The position numbers and the translations under genes were made by a program. From a virus, in the IMG/VR virus record IMGVR_UViG_3300037258_000118, positions 1-43,528 of that record: DNA of 43,528 nucleotides. One strand, given 5' to 3'. The first letter of the stretch is position 1, and each line of letters opens with the position of its first letter. Shown here in pieces: positions 7,773 to 16,333 of this stretch. Under the pieces are notes generated by a model. It searched no databases, had not been told where the DNA came from, and saw nothing but the letters and a program-made list of their open reading frames with translations.

Positions 7773-9308
7773 GTGGCCGACCCCCAAGCGGCGCGGGTGC
7801 TAAAGTTCCCCGATCTTGCCCCGGCTAAGCGCCGTCAGCTTCTCGGCCCCGAAGCCGGCACTCAGTACGATTCCACGGACCGGATGTTTGCCTACTGGGG
7901 CGACGGTTCCGTACTGGATTATGGCGAATATACCGCTAGAGACCTCGAAACGATGCTTGTCCGGGATGGACAGGCTGCGGCCATTGAAGCGGTGATCACC
8001 CTGCCCATACGGCAGGCTAGCCGTGCTATCGAGAAGTCCAAGGGTGACAGTGGCGAGGCTGATTTCTGCCGCTCGGTGCTCATGGAGCCGCACACAGGTG
8101 GCGGGATGAAAACCCCGCTTCAAGATGTAATCGGGCAGCTTACCTCGGCGCAAACGTTCAAAAAAGCCTTCTTTGAGAAGGTTTGGGGCATTCGCGACTC
8201 TGACGGAAAAATCGTATACGAGAAGCTCGCATTCCGGCCAGCCTCCACCTGCGAGCAGAAGCGCAACGCCCGTACCGCCGCAGCCGAAGGGTTCGTTCAG
8301 CGTAACTGGATGTTCGGCGCGGGCGCGTCGGGGATCACGCAGAAGAAAACCAAGTACCCGGGTTATACGGAAATTCCGCAGATTCGCTCGTGGGTTTACA
8401 TAAACGGTAAGCACAGAAAGCCGCTGACCGGTACAGGCGAATTGGACTTGTGTTACTGGGCGTACAGTACCAAGCTAAAACTAATCTTCCTTTGGCTGCA
8501 ATTCCTGGAACAGCAATCATTGCCAAAGGTAATCATGTACGGCCAGAGCGCCCGTGAGGCCAACGCCCACGCCGACGACCTGGCTAGCATGCGGGCTTCC
8601 GGCGTCATGGGAATGGAGCGCCCGCCTCAGGGTGCCAAGTCCTACGATCTGGTCGAGTCATCGGGCAAGGGCGCGGATCAATTCTCGGCCGCTTTGTCCT
8701 TCCTGGAGACGTGGCAGGTATCGAGTGTCCTGGCCGGGTTCACCGGACTGGCGTCGCTCGCCAGCCTCGGGCGCGGGTCGCTCGCCTTGTCTCAGGACCA
8801 GAGCGCGTTCTTCCTGAAGAGCCGCCAGGCGGTCACCGCCGAGATGGAGACGGCGATCACGCATGACGTGATCGCCCCGCTGGTGACCCTGAACTTCGGT
8901 CCCGGCGCGGCCTACCCGTCCTTCAAGTTCGGCGCGCTCACCGACGAGTCCGACACGGCGCTGGTGACCCTGTTCCAGGCGATGTCCGTTGCCCCGTCGC
9001 TGCAGGTTCCGGCAGGCATCCTGGACATCATCACGACAAGGCTGGCGACCTACCTTGACCTGGACGTGTCAGCGGTAGAGCAGATCATCCAGCAGGGAGC
9101 GAAGGACCGGGCAGCGCAGGCCCAGGCGAACCCCCCGCCGGGTATGCCGCCGCAGGCAGCAGCCCAGATGGGCTCGCTCGCGGGCGGGGTGGACGCGGCC
9201 GACAAGATCGCGAAGGCCGCGCTGAAGCAGTCGGATCAGGCACCGCTTCCGGAGGACATGAACGCGCCGTTCTCCGACCCGAACTTCGGCACCAGCACGA
9301 AGGCGTGA
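7773..9308 (+). CDS. Portal protein, DUF935/Mu gp29-like
   Basis: The portal forms the dodecameric ring at the head vertex through which DNA passes. The 511-residue protein shows DUF935-type features: an early WGDGSVLDYGEYTARDLETM, MLVRDGQAAAIEAVITLPIR, WAYSTKLKLIFLWLQFLEQQ, and the C-terminal DVIAPLVTLNFG ... PSFKFG. GTG 7773 follows GGGGGAGG at ideal spacing. Codons from roughly 7860 to 8540 are much less GC-rich than the rest of the gene (hand counts: 27/60 at 8161-8220, 25/60 at 8461-8520). That tract lies on the side adjoining the HNH gene, suggesting a converted segment. Confidence 0.88.
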   Translation: MADPQAARVLKFPDLAPAKRRQLLGPEAGTQYDSTDRMFAYWGDGSVLDYGEYTARDLETMLVRDGQAAAIEAVITLPIRQASRAIEKSKGDSGEADFCRSVLMEPHTGGGMKTPLQDVIGQLTSAQTFKKAFFEKVWGIRDSDGKIVYEKLAFRPASTCEQKRNARTAAAEGFVQRNWMFGAGASGITQKKTKYPGYTEIPQIRSWVYINGKHRKPLTGTGELDLCYWAYSTKLKLIFLWLQFLEQQSLPKVIMYGQSAREANAHADDLASMRASGVMGMERPPQGAKSYDLVESSGKGADQFSAALSFLETWQVSSVLAGFTGLASLASLGRGSLALSQDQSAFFLKSRQAVTAEMETAITHDVIAPLVTLNFGPGAAYPSFKFGALTDESDTALVTLFQAMSVAPSLQVPAGILDIITTRLATYLDLDVSAVEQIIQQGAKDRAAQAQANPPPGMPPQAAAQMGSLAGGVDAADKIAKAALKQSDQAPLPEDMNAPFSDPNFGTSTKA

Positions 9309-9311
9309 CGG

Positions 9312-9953
9312 TTGCCAGCCACGGCGCAGGCACCACCCCGGCAGAAGCCGACTCAGGCTCAGCTGACCGCAGCCGTCATCACCGCTCTCGGTGCCGCAGT
9401 AACAGTGGCAGGCGTCGTGGCCGCACTGAGGGCACTCTTCCGCTCGGCTGGCATCGGAACCGCCGCCTTGTCTGCCGTAACCGCGCTGATCCTGTCCTGG
9501 GTACCGGACGTGATGGAAGGCACGGGTCCGGCTACGCACTGGGCTGTCCGGACGAACGCGATGAGGCGGGCCCAGTTCTTTGTAGCGGCCTGCAGGCGCG
9601 TTCAGGCTGCCGCCGTCGATGCGCGCTCTAAAGGCGAGCCGGTGAAAGACGCCATCCTGGACGCCATCGCCACGGAACGGCGCTATCTGGCTATGCACGC
9701 CGGAGCCTGCAGCCAGCGAGTTGCTGCGGCCTCGCGAGTCGACGGCATGGCAGCGACCTACGGCAACCTGCTGGGCTGGCAAGCGGTGAAGGATCCGAAG
9801 TGCTCGCCGGGCTGCGCCAGAGCTTCGGGTCAGAACTTCCGGGCCGACCGGCCGCCCATAGTCGAGGGCCACCCGTCATATCCGGGGGCAGTTCACCCGA
9901 GTTGCCGCTGCATACCCGTGCGGCCGTTCAGGGACGCTCCGGTGCTGCCGTAG
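9312..9953 (+). CDS. MuF-like minor head protein
   Basis: This 213-residue protein has an alanine-rich, partly hydrophobic N-terminal region and ends with the MuF-type signature in which Cys and His residues cluster: PKCSPGCARASGQNF then AVHPSCRCIPVRP. Members sit on the inner face of the portal and help head morphogenesis. It directly follows the portal gene, as usual for this family. The start is TTG 9312, three bases after the portal stop. It is short compared with many MuF proteins; the missing functions may lie in the next gene. Confidence 0.75.
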   Translation: MPATAQAPPRQKPTQAQLTAAVITALGAAVTVAGVVAALRALFRSAGIGTAALSAVTALILSWVPDVMEGTGPATHWAVRTNAMRRAQFFVAACRRVQAAAVDARSKGEPVKDAILDAIATERRYLAMHAGACSQRVAAASRVDGMAATYGNLLGWQAVKDPKCSPGCARASGQNFRADRPPIVEGHPSYPGAVHPSCRCIPVRPFRDAPVLP

Positions 9954-9978
9954 CGATCAGATGTCCGGGCGGGTGAGC

Positions 9979-11223
9979 ATGGCCGCTCCGACCGCCTCGC
10001 CGGTCACCGATCCGCATGCCTCGCCAGCCGTCAAGGGCAAGCTTTCCACGGCTGATCAGGTGAAGCGGCAACTGGCCCGCGACTACCCTCCCGGCGCGCT
10101 TTCCTGGGTCGACAGCCTGACCTGGACCGGTCCTGTTCAGGTGCCAGTCGGCCAGGTCGACCGGAGCACCGGAACGGCAGAGTGGTCGGCTGCGGCGAAG
10201 GACACGGCCAAGCTCGCACTCTTCCGGCACAAGATCGCGGGCGGCTTCCGCAAGCCGATCGTGCTCGTCAGAACGCCGGGCGGCGGCAAGCTCTTCGCGG
10301 TCGACGGCCATTCTCGTACCCTCGCGTGCACTGCTCTCAGGATACCCGTCACGGCCTGGGTGGGGACGGCCGCGACAGCGCACGGACCGTGGGAACAGGC
10401 ACATTCCCGCCAGCTGGCGAACGACCGCGAGGGCGCCGTCATCGAGCTTGTCGGCCCCAAGGGCTTCATCCACGGCTGGATTTTCGTCGGCGTCCCTGCG
10501 TACGGCGACAAAGTGTATCACCCGCACCACGGCCACGGAACCGTCACCGACTCAGGTGATCACCACGTCTCGGTGCGCTTTGACTCGGGCGCGTCGCACT
10601 CGTTCCCTGTGCGCCCCGATTCCGGGCCGGGCCACTTCGAGCGGATGAGCGACGATGACCTGGTCGCCGAGATGCGCGATGGCCACGGCGAGCACTTCAA
10701 TCGCGCGCTGGCCGAGATCGACCGGCGGGACCGGGCCGAGAAGGCCGATAAGGTCGCGGCGCTCTACCGGCAGGCACCCGGCAAGGGCGAGCAGCGGGAC
10801 AAGCTGTACCGCGATCTCGTCAGTCTCGGCGAGAACCCCGAGGACGCCTGGTCGCACGCCTACAGCGTCAGCACCGAGGCGATGCAGCGCAAGGCCGTCA
10901 CCGCCCAGCTTCGCGAGCAGGGCTACCGCGGGTCCAGTTTCGACGCGCTCAGCCGCAACGCGTTCCGCGACGAGCTTCAGCGGATGACGCTGGCAGCCGA
11001 GGCGGACACGAAAGGCAACATGCTGAACCCGGCGGGGAAGAAAGCCGGGATCGACCCGTGGTCCCTGTTCACCGGCACCGACACGCGGGCCCGGGCATAC
11101 GCCAGCCATGAGCTGCGGGAGTACTGGGACCAGAACGGGCGCCTTACCGTCGCCAGTTTCCAGCGCCAGCTACTCGGGCAGGCAGCGAACGCGGGACCAG
11201 GAAGAGGCGACTACCTGCAATGA
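9979..11223 (+). CDS. Head-associated protein with ParB-like domain
   Basis: The 414-residue protein (from ATG 9979, immediately after GGGCGGGTGAGC; ATG 9961 is an alternative) has a ParB/sulfiredoxin-like N-terminal domain. It includes VPVGQVDRSTGTAEW and the signature LFAVDGHSRTLACTALRI. A KOW/SH3-like strand segment follows (HGHGTVTDSGDHHVSVRFDS), then a charged helical C-terminus. ParB-like domains are often linked to MuF proteins and may process nucleic acid or nucleotides after ejection; that role is inferred. It overlaps the next gene as ATGA. Confidence 0.65.
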   Translation: MAAPTASPVTDPHASPAVKGKLSTADQVKRQLARDYPPGALSWVDSLTWTGPVQVPVGQVDRSTGTAEWSAAAKDTAKLALFRHKIAGGFRKPIVLVRTPGGGKLFAVDGHSRTLACTALRIPVTAWVGTAATAHGPWEQAHSRQLANDREGAVIELVGPKGFIHGWIFVGVPAYGDKVYHPHHGHGTVTDSGDHHVSVRFDSGASHSFPVRPDSGPGHFERMSDDDLVAEMRDGHGEHFNRALAEIDRRDRAEKADKVAALYRQAPGKGEQRDKLYRDLVSLGENPEDAWSHAYSVSTEAMQRKAVTAQLREQGYRGSSFDALSRNAFRDELQRMTLAAEADTKGNMLNPAGKKAGIDPWSLFTGTDTRARAYASHELREYWDQNGRLTVASFQRQLLGQAANAGPGRGDYLQ

Positions 11224-11432
11224 GAGCCGCCATCCTGACTGCCGCGGCCGATGCCGGGCGCGCGGCCGGAGAGCAGTACCGCAAGGACGGAAAGCCCCCG
11301 CCGTCGGTGCCTTCGGTCATGTCCGGTTCGCTGCTGGCAAGGCAGGCCGCGTCGGCGTGGCACCGCGGGTTCAGCGAGAGCCGGAACGCACCGGAGGGCA
11401 CGGCCCCAGAACTGGCCTGGCCGGCATCCTGA
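11220..11432 (+). CDS. Small protein, possibly RMF/CrpP-like
   Basis: The 70-residue product starts in the ATGA overlap with the upstream stop, which supports translation. Its layout (AADAGRAAGEQYRKDG, then a variable stretch, then ASAWHRGFSESR) recalls ribosome-modulation-factor-like proteins, which have G-x2-AG followed by W-x-RGF. The similarity is weak and the function is unproven. Confidence 0.5.
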   Translation: MRAAILTAAADAGRAAGEQYRKDGKPPPSVPSVMSGSLLARQAASAWHRGFSESRNAPEGTAPELAWPAS

Positions 11433-11446
11433 CCGAGGGAGCTGCC

Positions 11447-12334
11447 GTGCCCGTTGAAGACCCGGTAGCCGCACCGTGGCAGGGCTGGAGCCTGAGTGTC
11501 CCCGCGATCGATCTGAGCGCGCAGACGGCAGCGCTGGAAGTCACCCCGGCACCCTACGGAAAGCCGGACGGTCCTGGCCTTTACCGCGTCAAGGGGCTGT
11601 CCCACAGCGACTACTACGACCACATCGTCCAGGCCATGATCCGCAAGGGGAAGACCAAGGCCGAGGCGTCGGCGATGGCATGGGGAATCCTGCGGCGGTG
11701 GGCTCGCGGCGGCGGGAATGTGCATCCTGAAGTACAGGCGGCTGCGGCTGCGGCGCTGGCTCAGGAAGCGGCCAAGGCCGCAGCCGCGCATGCGCACGCG
11801 AACGACGGCCCATCGATCGACCTGGCCGGCATGTTCACCGAGGCGCTTCACCCTCGCGCGGCAGGCGGGAAGTTCGGCAGCAAGGGCGGCGCACCGGTAG
11901 CGGCAGCACGGGCAAGGAACGCCCCGAAGACCCCCGCAGCGCAGAAGCCGGGCAGCGTCGCGGGACCGATGACGCGGGCTCAGCAACTCCGGTACCAGGC
12001 ATCCCAGGACCGCCAGCTTGCCCACCAGATCATGCTGAAGGTAGCGGGACTGGTACGGCAGCGGGACGCGGCGATAGCGGGAATCAGCCAGCCGGCGAAA
12101 GCGGTGTCCGGCGTCAAGTCGGCGGCGGCGAAGAAAGCTGCGGCGACGCGCAAGGCGGCCGGCAAGTCGAAGCAGGCCAAGGCTGCGGCGAAGACGGCCA
12201 AGGCAGCAACGACCGGCACGGCGGGGCAGACGAAGGTCGCGAAGCTCAACGGCCAGATCAGGCTCCTGACCCATGACGCGAGGCTGCTGGCCACGGCAGC
12301 GAACCACCTGGACGCTCAGGCGGCCAGCCAGTGA
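11447..12334 (+). CDS. Alanine/lysine-rich head accessory protein
   Basis: The 295-residue protein starts at GTG 11447, six bases after GAGGGAG. Residues 40-100 (GLYRVKGLSHSDYYDHIVQA, GKTKAEASAMAWGILRRWAR) form a short helical domain that I recall from actinophage head-region proteins. After residue 130 it becomes low-complexity and rich in Ala and Lys, suggesting a coiled or disordered scaffold-like or DNA-contacting tail. It lies between minor head and protease genes. The exact role is unknown; it overlaps the next gene at GTGA. Confidence 0.55.
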   Translation: MPVEDPVAAPWQGWSLSVPAIDLSAQTAALEVTPAPYGKPDGPGLYRVKGLSHSDYYDHIVQAMIRKGKTKAEASAMAWGILRRWARGGGNVHPEVQAAAAAALAQEAAKAAAAHAHANDGPSIDLAGMFTEALHPRAAGGKFGSKGGAPVAAARARNAPKTPAAQKPGSVAGPMTRAQQLRYQASQDRQLAHQIMLKVAGLVRQRDAAIAGISQPAKAVSGVKSAAAKKAAATRKAAGKSKQAKAAAKTAKAATTGTAGQTKVAKLNGQIRLLTHDARLLATAANHLDAQAASQ

Positions 12335-12807
12335 CAGACCTCGCTGCCACTGCCCGCCAGTGGCTCGGCGTGCCCTACTCATGGCCTGCACCAGATGGCG
12401 ACGACTCGGATTGTGCCGACTTCGTGAACGCGGTCAGCGACTGGCTGCGCAGGGATGGCGGAGGGAGTTGCGTGGCTACCACAAGTGATCGCAGCGATCC
12501 GCGCCTGACCCACGGCGCCGACACCGAGCCGAAGGGCATGGCCGAGGTCTACCTCGTGCTCAGCGACGACGAGCGCGCCAAGGGCTTCATCCGGCCCGTT
12601 CGCCGCTCCTACCGGCATCAGGACCCGGAATGCGGCGCGGTCACCACGATGGGCGCGGCGCTCGCTGAGACCTACGCCCGCACCCCGTCGTTCTACGGGG
12701 CCACCTACTGCGCCGGATGCCGGATGCACCGGCCCGTGGGCGCTGGGGGCGAGTTCACGTGGATGACCGAAGGCGGACAGGACACCGCAGAGTTGGTGGG
12801 CACGTGA
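12331..12807 (+). CDS. Zinc-site phage protein, apparently fused to an upstream fragment
   Basis: The frame encodes 158 residues. Residues 48-158 form a recognisable small phage protein: YLVLSDDERAKGFIRPVR, CGAVTTMGAALAETYA, SFYGATYCAGCRMHRPVG. His and Cys residues suggest a zinc site (HQDPEC, CAGC, H). Val48 is encoded by GTG 12472, close after GGAGGGAG, so this part could be translated alone. Residues 1-47 (ARQWLGVPYSWPAPDG, SDCADFVNAVSDWLRR) look like another small protein reading in without a stop. GTG 12331 overlaps the upstream stop as GTGA. Confidence 0.55.
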   Translation: MTDLAATARQWLGVPYSWPAPDGDDSDCADFVNAVSDWLRRDGGGSCVATTSDRSDPRLTHGADTEPKGMAEVYLVLSDDERAKGFIRPVRRSYRHQDPECGAVTTMGAALAETYARTPSFYGATYCAGCRMHRPVGAGGEFTWMTEGGQDTAELVGT

Positions 12808-13715
12808 CCGTGAAGACTCCCGCGCCAGAGCGCGCCGCCGGCCGGAAGAAGCTGGCAGCCGAAGGAAAGGCGCTCCCGGGCGGCGAGGAACCGATACCGG
12901 ACGTTGCGTACCTGAAGAAGGCGATCCGCTCGGTAGGCAGGCTGGACCCGTCGAAGCGTCCCGCGCTCAAGGCGCTGATCATCAGGCGGGCTAAGGAACT
13001 GAACGCCCTGAACGCGCCGGGCGTCGAGGGAACGTGGGCATTCCAGGGCTCTGGCCAGAACCCGGCAGTCACCCTGAGCACAGGCAGTTCGGTAGCGAGC
13101 TACGCGCTGAGCCTCGCCGGCAGGCCGTACGCGTGGACCGGGACTAACGACGACGGCGAGGCGATCAACTTGGCCAGCACGCTTCCCCGCAGGATGCCGA
13201 TAGTACGGGGCGCTGCGGATGTCCAGATGGCCCGCACCGCTCCCGGCGTGATCAGCGTGATGCACAAGTCGACGGGCATGAAGCTCGGCACGATCACGCC
13301 GAAGGGCGCCGGCTACGGAACAACCCACGGCGACGGCACGGCAACCCCGGCGTCAGGCTCGCAGCAAGGAGCGCTGGCAGGGCTGATCCGCTACCACAAC
13401 CAGATGGCGGCGGCCAAGAACGCGAAGACGAGGGACGAAGCCCAGGCTTCCGGAGCGGGCATCGCGATGGTGAAGGGCTACGCGGGCGATCAGCCGGCGC
13501 TTGACTTCGCCTCAGCCCCCTCGGTGACATCCGGGGACGGCCCGCGCATGACCACGATGGGCGCGGGGAAAGCCTCGCCTGCCGCGACGAAGCTCGGCCT
13601 GTCCCCTGAGTGCGCGAAGGTCTACGCCAAGCTCCGGAAGAAGGGCCTGGACCACGGGGCGGCCATGTCGCTGGCCAAGAGAGCAGCGGCAATGCACGCG
13701 AAGGCCGCGGCCTGA
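12804..13715 (+). CDS. Head-region accessory protein of unknown function
   Basis: The 303-residue protein starts at GTG 12804 in a GTGA overlap with the upstream stop. Residues 25-75 (DVAYLKKAIRSVGRLDPSKR, LKALIIRRAKELNALN) form a charged helical module that recurs in actinophage head genes. The middle is Gly/Thr-rich. The C-terminus (ECAKVYAKLRKKGLDHGAAM and a Lys/Ala helix) may bind nucleic acid or scaffold. No enzymatic motif is visible. Confidence 0.55.
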   Translation: MTVKTPAPERAAGRKKLAAEGKALPGGEEPIPDVAYLKKAIRSVGRLDPSKRPALKALIIRRAKELNALNAPGVEGTWAFQGSGQNPAVTLSTGSSVASYALSLAGRPYAWTGTNDDGEAINLASTLPRRMPIVRGAADVQMARTAPGVISVMHKSTGMKLGTITPKGAGYGTTHGDGTATPASGSQQGALAGLIRYHNQMAAAKNAKTRDEAQASGAGIAMVKGYAGDQPALDFASAPSVTSGDGPRMTTMGAGKASPAATKLGLSPECAKVYAKLRKKGLDHGAAMSLAKRAAAMHAKAAA

Positions 13716-13733
13716 ATGGCCCGAGGATGCGCG

Positions 13734-13973
13734 TTACCCGGTGCCGCCGTCGTTGATCAGGAAGGCGTCCACATCATGAGGGACGCCATAGAAGACTTGC
13801 AGGCGGTTGCGCTGAGCGCCCGGCCGCAGCGGCGGATGATCAAGGCCTGATCCGCGCGGGAAAACGCCCCGGAACTGCACCCGGTGGCACTTCTCGCCGC
13901 CGACCTCGACCGGGAATACGTCAAGCACGATCTCAAGGATGTCGCCCTGACTAGCGGGCTGCGCGATGGCCAC
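13734..13973 (-). CDS. Possible antisense hypothetical protein
   Basis: A 79-codon leftward frame from GTG 13973 contains DILEIVLDVFPVEVGGEKCH followed by RVQFRGVF, which reads like protein, and its third positions are GC-rich. It is exactly codon-aligned with a rightward frame from ATG 13716 that abuts the previous stop but is broken by TGA at 13848. The strand is therefore uncertain. The leftward frame is preferred because it has no stop and follows another leftward frame at 14028-14225. Confidence 0.35.
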   Translation of the reverse strand: MAIAQPASQGDILEIVLDVFPVEVGGEKCHRVQFRGVFPRGSGLDHPPLRPGAQRNRLQVFYGVPHDVDAFLINDGGTG

Positions 13974-14027
13974 ATCTCAGCGTAGCCAGACTGCCCGGAA
14001 TCAGGCCGGGTTTCGCACTCCATTCGC

Positions 14028-14225
14028 TCACCTAGCCGCATCCATTCCGTCCAACTCGCGCGGGTCGTCATGGCGGATCAGGTCGATCGCGTCGTCCGGG
14101 TCATCTGAGCGCGCAGCAACCCACGGGCAGACGCCGGGTCCGTCACAGGCCAGCGCCGGATGCTCGCCGCAGTCATCGCAGCCGACGATGCAGTCTCGCC
14201 AGACATGCGAGTGCTCGGATCTCAC
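14028..14225 (-). CDS. Small cysteine-rich antisense protein
   Basis: A 65-residue leftward frame from GTG 14225 has a tight metal-ligand pattern (HVWRDCIVGCDDCG, then ACDGPGVC) and an acidic C-terminus. It would fill part of the 540-base interval between rightward head genes. Function is unknown. The ribosome site is weak, so translation is uncertain. Confidence 0.45.
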   Translation of the reverse strand: MRSEHSHVWRDCIVGCDDCGEHPALACDGPGVCPWVAARSDDPDDAIDLIRHDDPRELDGMDAAR

Positions 14226-14255
14226 GAACCCAACGGTAACGGAGGCGATGCCTCA

Positions 14256-14453
14256 GTGAGCGCGCAGATCATCACCGCCCTGCGGAAGCGGGCCGAAGTG
14301 CTGGACGCCGAAGCTGACTCGATTGCCGTCACGGCCGGCGGCGCGTCCGAACTGCCGGTGACTCCGCAGAACCCCTATCCCCGCAGTGCCGCGTCGCTGC
14401 GGCTTATAGCGGGCGAGTTCCGCGCGCTGGCCGATCAGGCGGAGGCACGATGA
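14256..14453 (+). CDS. Small helical protein before the protease
   Basis: The 65-residue product (QIITALRKRAEVLDAEADSI and RLIAGEFRALADQAEAR) is two amphipathic helices separated by a Pro/Gly stretch. GTG 14256 follows GGAGG by about ten bases; a longer frame from 14160 has a non-coding-like N-terminus. Its stop overlaps the protease start as ATGA, indicating coupling. Function is unknown. Confidence 0.6.
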   Translation: MSAQIITALRKRAEVLDAEADSIAVTAGGASELPVTPQNPYPRSAASLRLIAGEFRALADQAEAR

Positions 14454-15733
14454 CCACCACCCTCCTGACGCCGGTCACCAGCGGCAAGGCGCAGCGCGTC
14501 GGCGCCTCCATGTGGCGAAGGCAGCTGCTCCCGATAGGTGACATCACCTACGAGGGCCGGAAGATCAGCTTCACCCGCGACTACCTGACCCGGCTCGTGC
14601 AGGCATTCCGCGACAAGGCCTACGACGCGGTCCCGTTCCAGTTCGCGGACCACGACAACAAGCACACCAACAAGGTGGAGCAGCGGCGCGGCACCGTCCG
14701 CGACCTCGAGCTCACCGACGACGGCCTTGATGTCATCGTCGAAGCGGGCAAGACCGCCGGCGACTACCTGGGCGAATATCCCGACCTCGGCATCTCAGCC
14801 TCCATCGTGGAAGCCCACGAGCGCGCGGACGGCAAGTTCTTCCCCGTCGCGCTGCGCCACGTTCTCGGCACCCTCGATCCGCGCCTGGTCGGGATGCGGC
14901 AGTGGCAGCCCGTCACGGCGGCACTGGCGTCCGACATGTGGCACGGCATGGACTTCTCCGGCGACGCGGGCGATGTCCTCGACCTGACCAGCGCCGAGTA
15001 CGCGAAGCCAGGCGCGAAGCCCGCGGATGCCCCCCCGCAGCCCCCAGAACCACCCCCAGCCGATCCGGCAGCCCCGCCCGCACCCGCTACGGAGGAATCA
15101 CCCATGGCTTTCACCGCAGAGCAGGAGGCCCGGCTGGCGAAGCTGCTGGACCTGCCTGACGAGAAGTTCGACGCGCTCCTCGCCGACCCGGAGCCAGTCG
15201 CGGAACTGACCGACGCCGAGCTTCGGGCGCTGTTCGACGAGACCGACGACGAAGACGGCACCGAAGGCGAGCCAGACAAGGACGCCAAGCCGGAAGGCGA
15301 ACTCGCCACCGCTGGTGCCGCCCTGTCCGCCGAGGCTCAGGCCGCGATCGACCTGGCCAACTCCCGCGCCGAGGAGCAGGGCATCGAGCTGGCCCGGATC
15401 ACGGCGGCGCTGGACACGGCGACCTACGAGCGCGAGCGCGACGCCTTCGCCCGGCTGCACGGCATCCCGCCCCGCATCACCGACCTGGCCCGGCCGCTGC
15501 TCGAGGGCTCGGGGCGCGTAGTCGAGCTGTCGGGCGGCAAGACGGCCGACGCGGGAGCGATCATCCGCAAGGTGCTCACCGAGTACGGCCGGACCGTCAA
15601 GGCCCTGGACCTGTCCGCCGAGACCGGCACCGCGCTCGACTTCGGCGCCGAGGAAGCCGCTGCGGCAGAGGACGCCAAGGTCGCCGAGCGCGCCAGCATC
15701 AAGGCCGGCTACCGGCAGATGTCCGGCCTGTAG
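14450..15733 (+). CDS. Mu-like prohead protease with C-terminal scaffold
   Basis: The 427-residue protein combines an N-terminal Mu gpI-type protease region (about residues 1-165) with a Pro/Ala linker and an acidic helical scaffold (about 219-427). The protease region includes GDITYEGRKISFTRDYLTRL, FQFADHDNKHTN, YPDLGISASIVEA and RHVLGTLDPRLVGM. It lies directly before cement and capsid genes. The family matures the procapsid by cutting scaffold and itself. ATG 14450 is in an ATGA overlap. A second start inside the gene is described separately. Confidence 0.8.
   Translation: MTTTLLTPVTSGKAQRVGASMWRRQLLPIGDITYEGRKISFTRDYLTRLVQAFRDKAYDAVPFQFADHDNKHTNKVEQRRGTVRDLELTDDGLDVIVEAGKTAGDYLGEYPDLGISASIVEAHERADGKFFPVALRHVLGTLDPRLVGMRQWQPVTAALASDMWHGMDFSGDAGDVLDLTSAEYAKPGAKPADAPPQPPEPPPADPAAPPAPATEESPMAFTAEQEARLAKLLDLPDEKFDALLADPEPVAELTDAELRALFDETDDEDGTEGEPDKDAKPEGELATAGAALSAEAQAAIDLANSRAEEQGIELARITAALDTATYERERDAFARLHGIPPRITDLARPLLEGSGRVVELSGGKTADAGAIIRKVLTEYGRTVKALDLSAETGTALDFGAEEAAAAEDAKVAERASIKAGYRQMSGL
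15104..15733 (+). CDS. Nested scaffold protein from internal start
   Basis: ATG 15104 lies in frame within the protease gene, seven bases after GGAGGA (15091-15096), as good a ribosome site as any in the window. The 209-residue product begins MAFTAEQEARLAKLLDLPD and is acidic, helical and scaffold-like. Nested scaffold genes of this kind are established for Mu (I/Z) and lambda (C/Nu3). Here the nested start coincides with the end of the Pro-rich linker, a sensible domain boundary. Confidence 0.7.
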   Translation: MAFTAEQEARLAKLLDLPDEKFDALLADPEPVAELTDAELRALFDETDDEDGTEGEPDKDAKPEGELATAGAALSAEAQAAIDLANSRAEEQGIELARITAALDTATYERERDAFARLHGIPPRITDLARPLLEGSGRVVELSGGKTADAGAIIRKVLTEYGRTVKALDLSAETGTALDFGAEEAAAAEDAKVAERASIKAGYRQMSGL

Positions 15734-15805
15734 TCCCAGACCCCGCAACGTCTCACCCGCCTCGCGCGGGCCTTACCCATGCCTACCGCGAAGGACGGCT
15801 GACCC

Positions 15806-16255
15806 ATGCCCGGACGTTTGCCTCATTACAAGACCGGTCCCGCCTCCTACCAGGTGTCCGCGCTGGTCATCGGCGGCCAGCTCGTCCAGTCGACCAGCGC
15901 CAACGCGACCACGGTCATGCCGTGCGCCACGTCGGCGTCGCTGCTCGTGCTCGGCGTGGCCGGCAACGACGCGAGCCCGATCGTGTCCCAGGCTGCCTTT
16001 GTCGACGCCAACGCGGGCAACGCGCCGCTCGTGGACATCTCCGTTCTGCCGGACTACACGGCGGTCTACCGGGGTGTCGACATCGGCGTGACCTACGAGG
16101 CGGCCTGCTCGTTCGGCGCGCAGCTGATGGCCGCCGCCACGGCCGGCAACGTCAAGGCGTGGGACGGCACCACGGTCGGCGCGATCATCGGCCGCTGCAC
16201 CCAGCCCGGCGGCGTCCTGGCCGGCGCGACGGTAGCTCGCGCCCTTATCTACTGA
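15806..16255 (+). CDS. Capsid decoration/cement protein, DUF2190-like
   Basis: The 149-residue beta-rich protein (YQVSALVIGGQLVQSTS, LLVLGVAGNDASPIVSQ, GVDIGVTYEAACSFGAQLMA, IIGRCTQPGGVLAGATVARA) has the alternating Gly/Val pattern of DUF2190-type cement proteins, which bind the outside of the capsid and stabilise it. It sits immediately before the major capsid gene, the usual place. ATG 15806 is the start. Confidence 0.75.
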   Translation: MPGRLPHYKTGPASYQVSALVIGGQLVQSTSANATTVMPCATSASLLVLGVAGNDASPIVSQAAFVDANAGNAPLVDISVLPDYTAVYRGVDIGVTYEAACSFGAQLMAAATAGNVKAWDGTTVGAIIGRCTQPGGVLAGATVARALIY

Positions 16256-16311
16256 CCCTCCCCCGGCCGTTCCCGGCCTTCACCGAGCCATTCAGCGGCA
16301 CTGCCGCCCGA

Positions 16312-16333
16312 CCCCGGACGGGGCTTCTCCCCG
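16312..16333 (+). promoter_or_regulatory. Two mutually exclusive hairpins before the capsid gene
   Basis: CGGGG at 16319-16323 can pair with CCCCG upstream (16312-16316, two-base loop) or with CCCCG downstream (16329-16333, five-base loop). The two structures exclude each other and lie about 30 bases before the capsid start, just ahead of its ribosome site. This could tune capsid expression, but the stems are short and the two-base loop is strained. Confidence 0.3.

Noticed and set aside
13716-13985. Rightward gene starting at ATG 13716 next to the previous stop
   Set aside because: It is broken by TGA at 13848. The opposite strand is open throughout with codon-aligned sequence, so the rightward reading was not annotated, though the strand choice remains uncertain.
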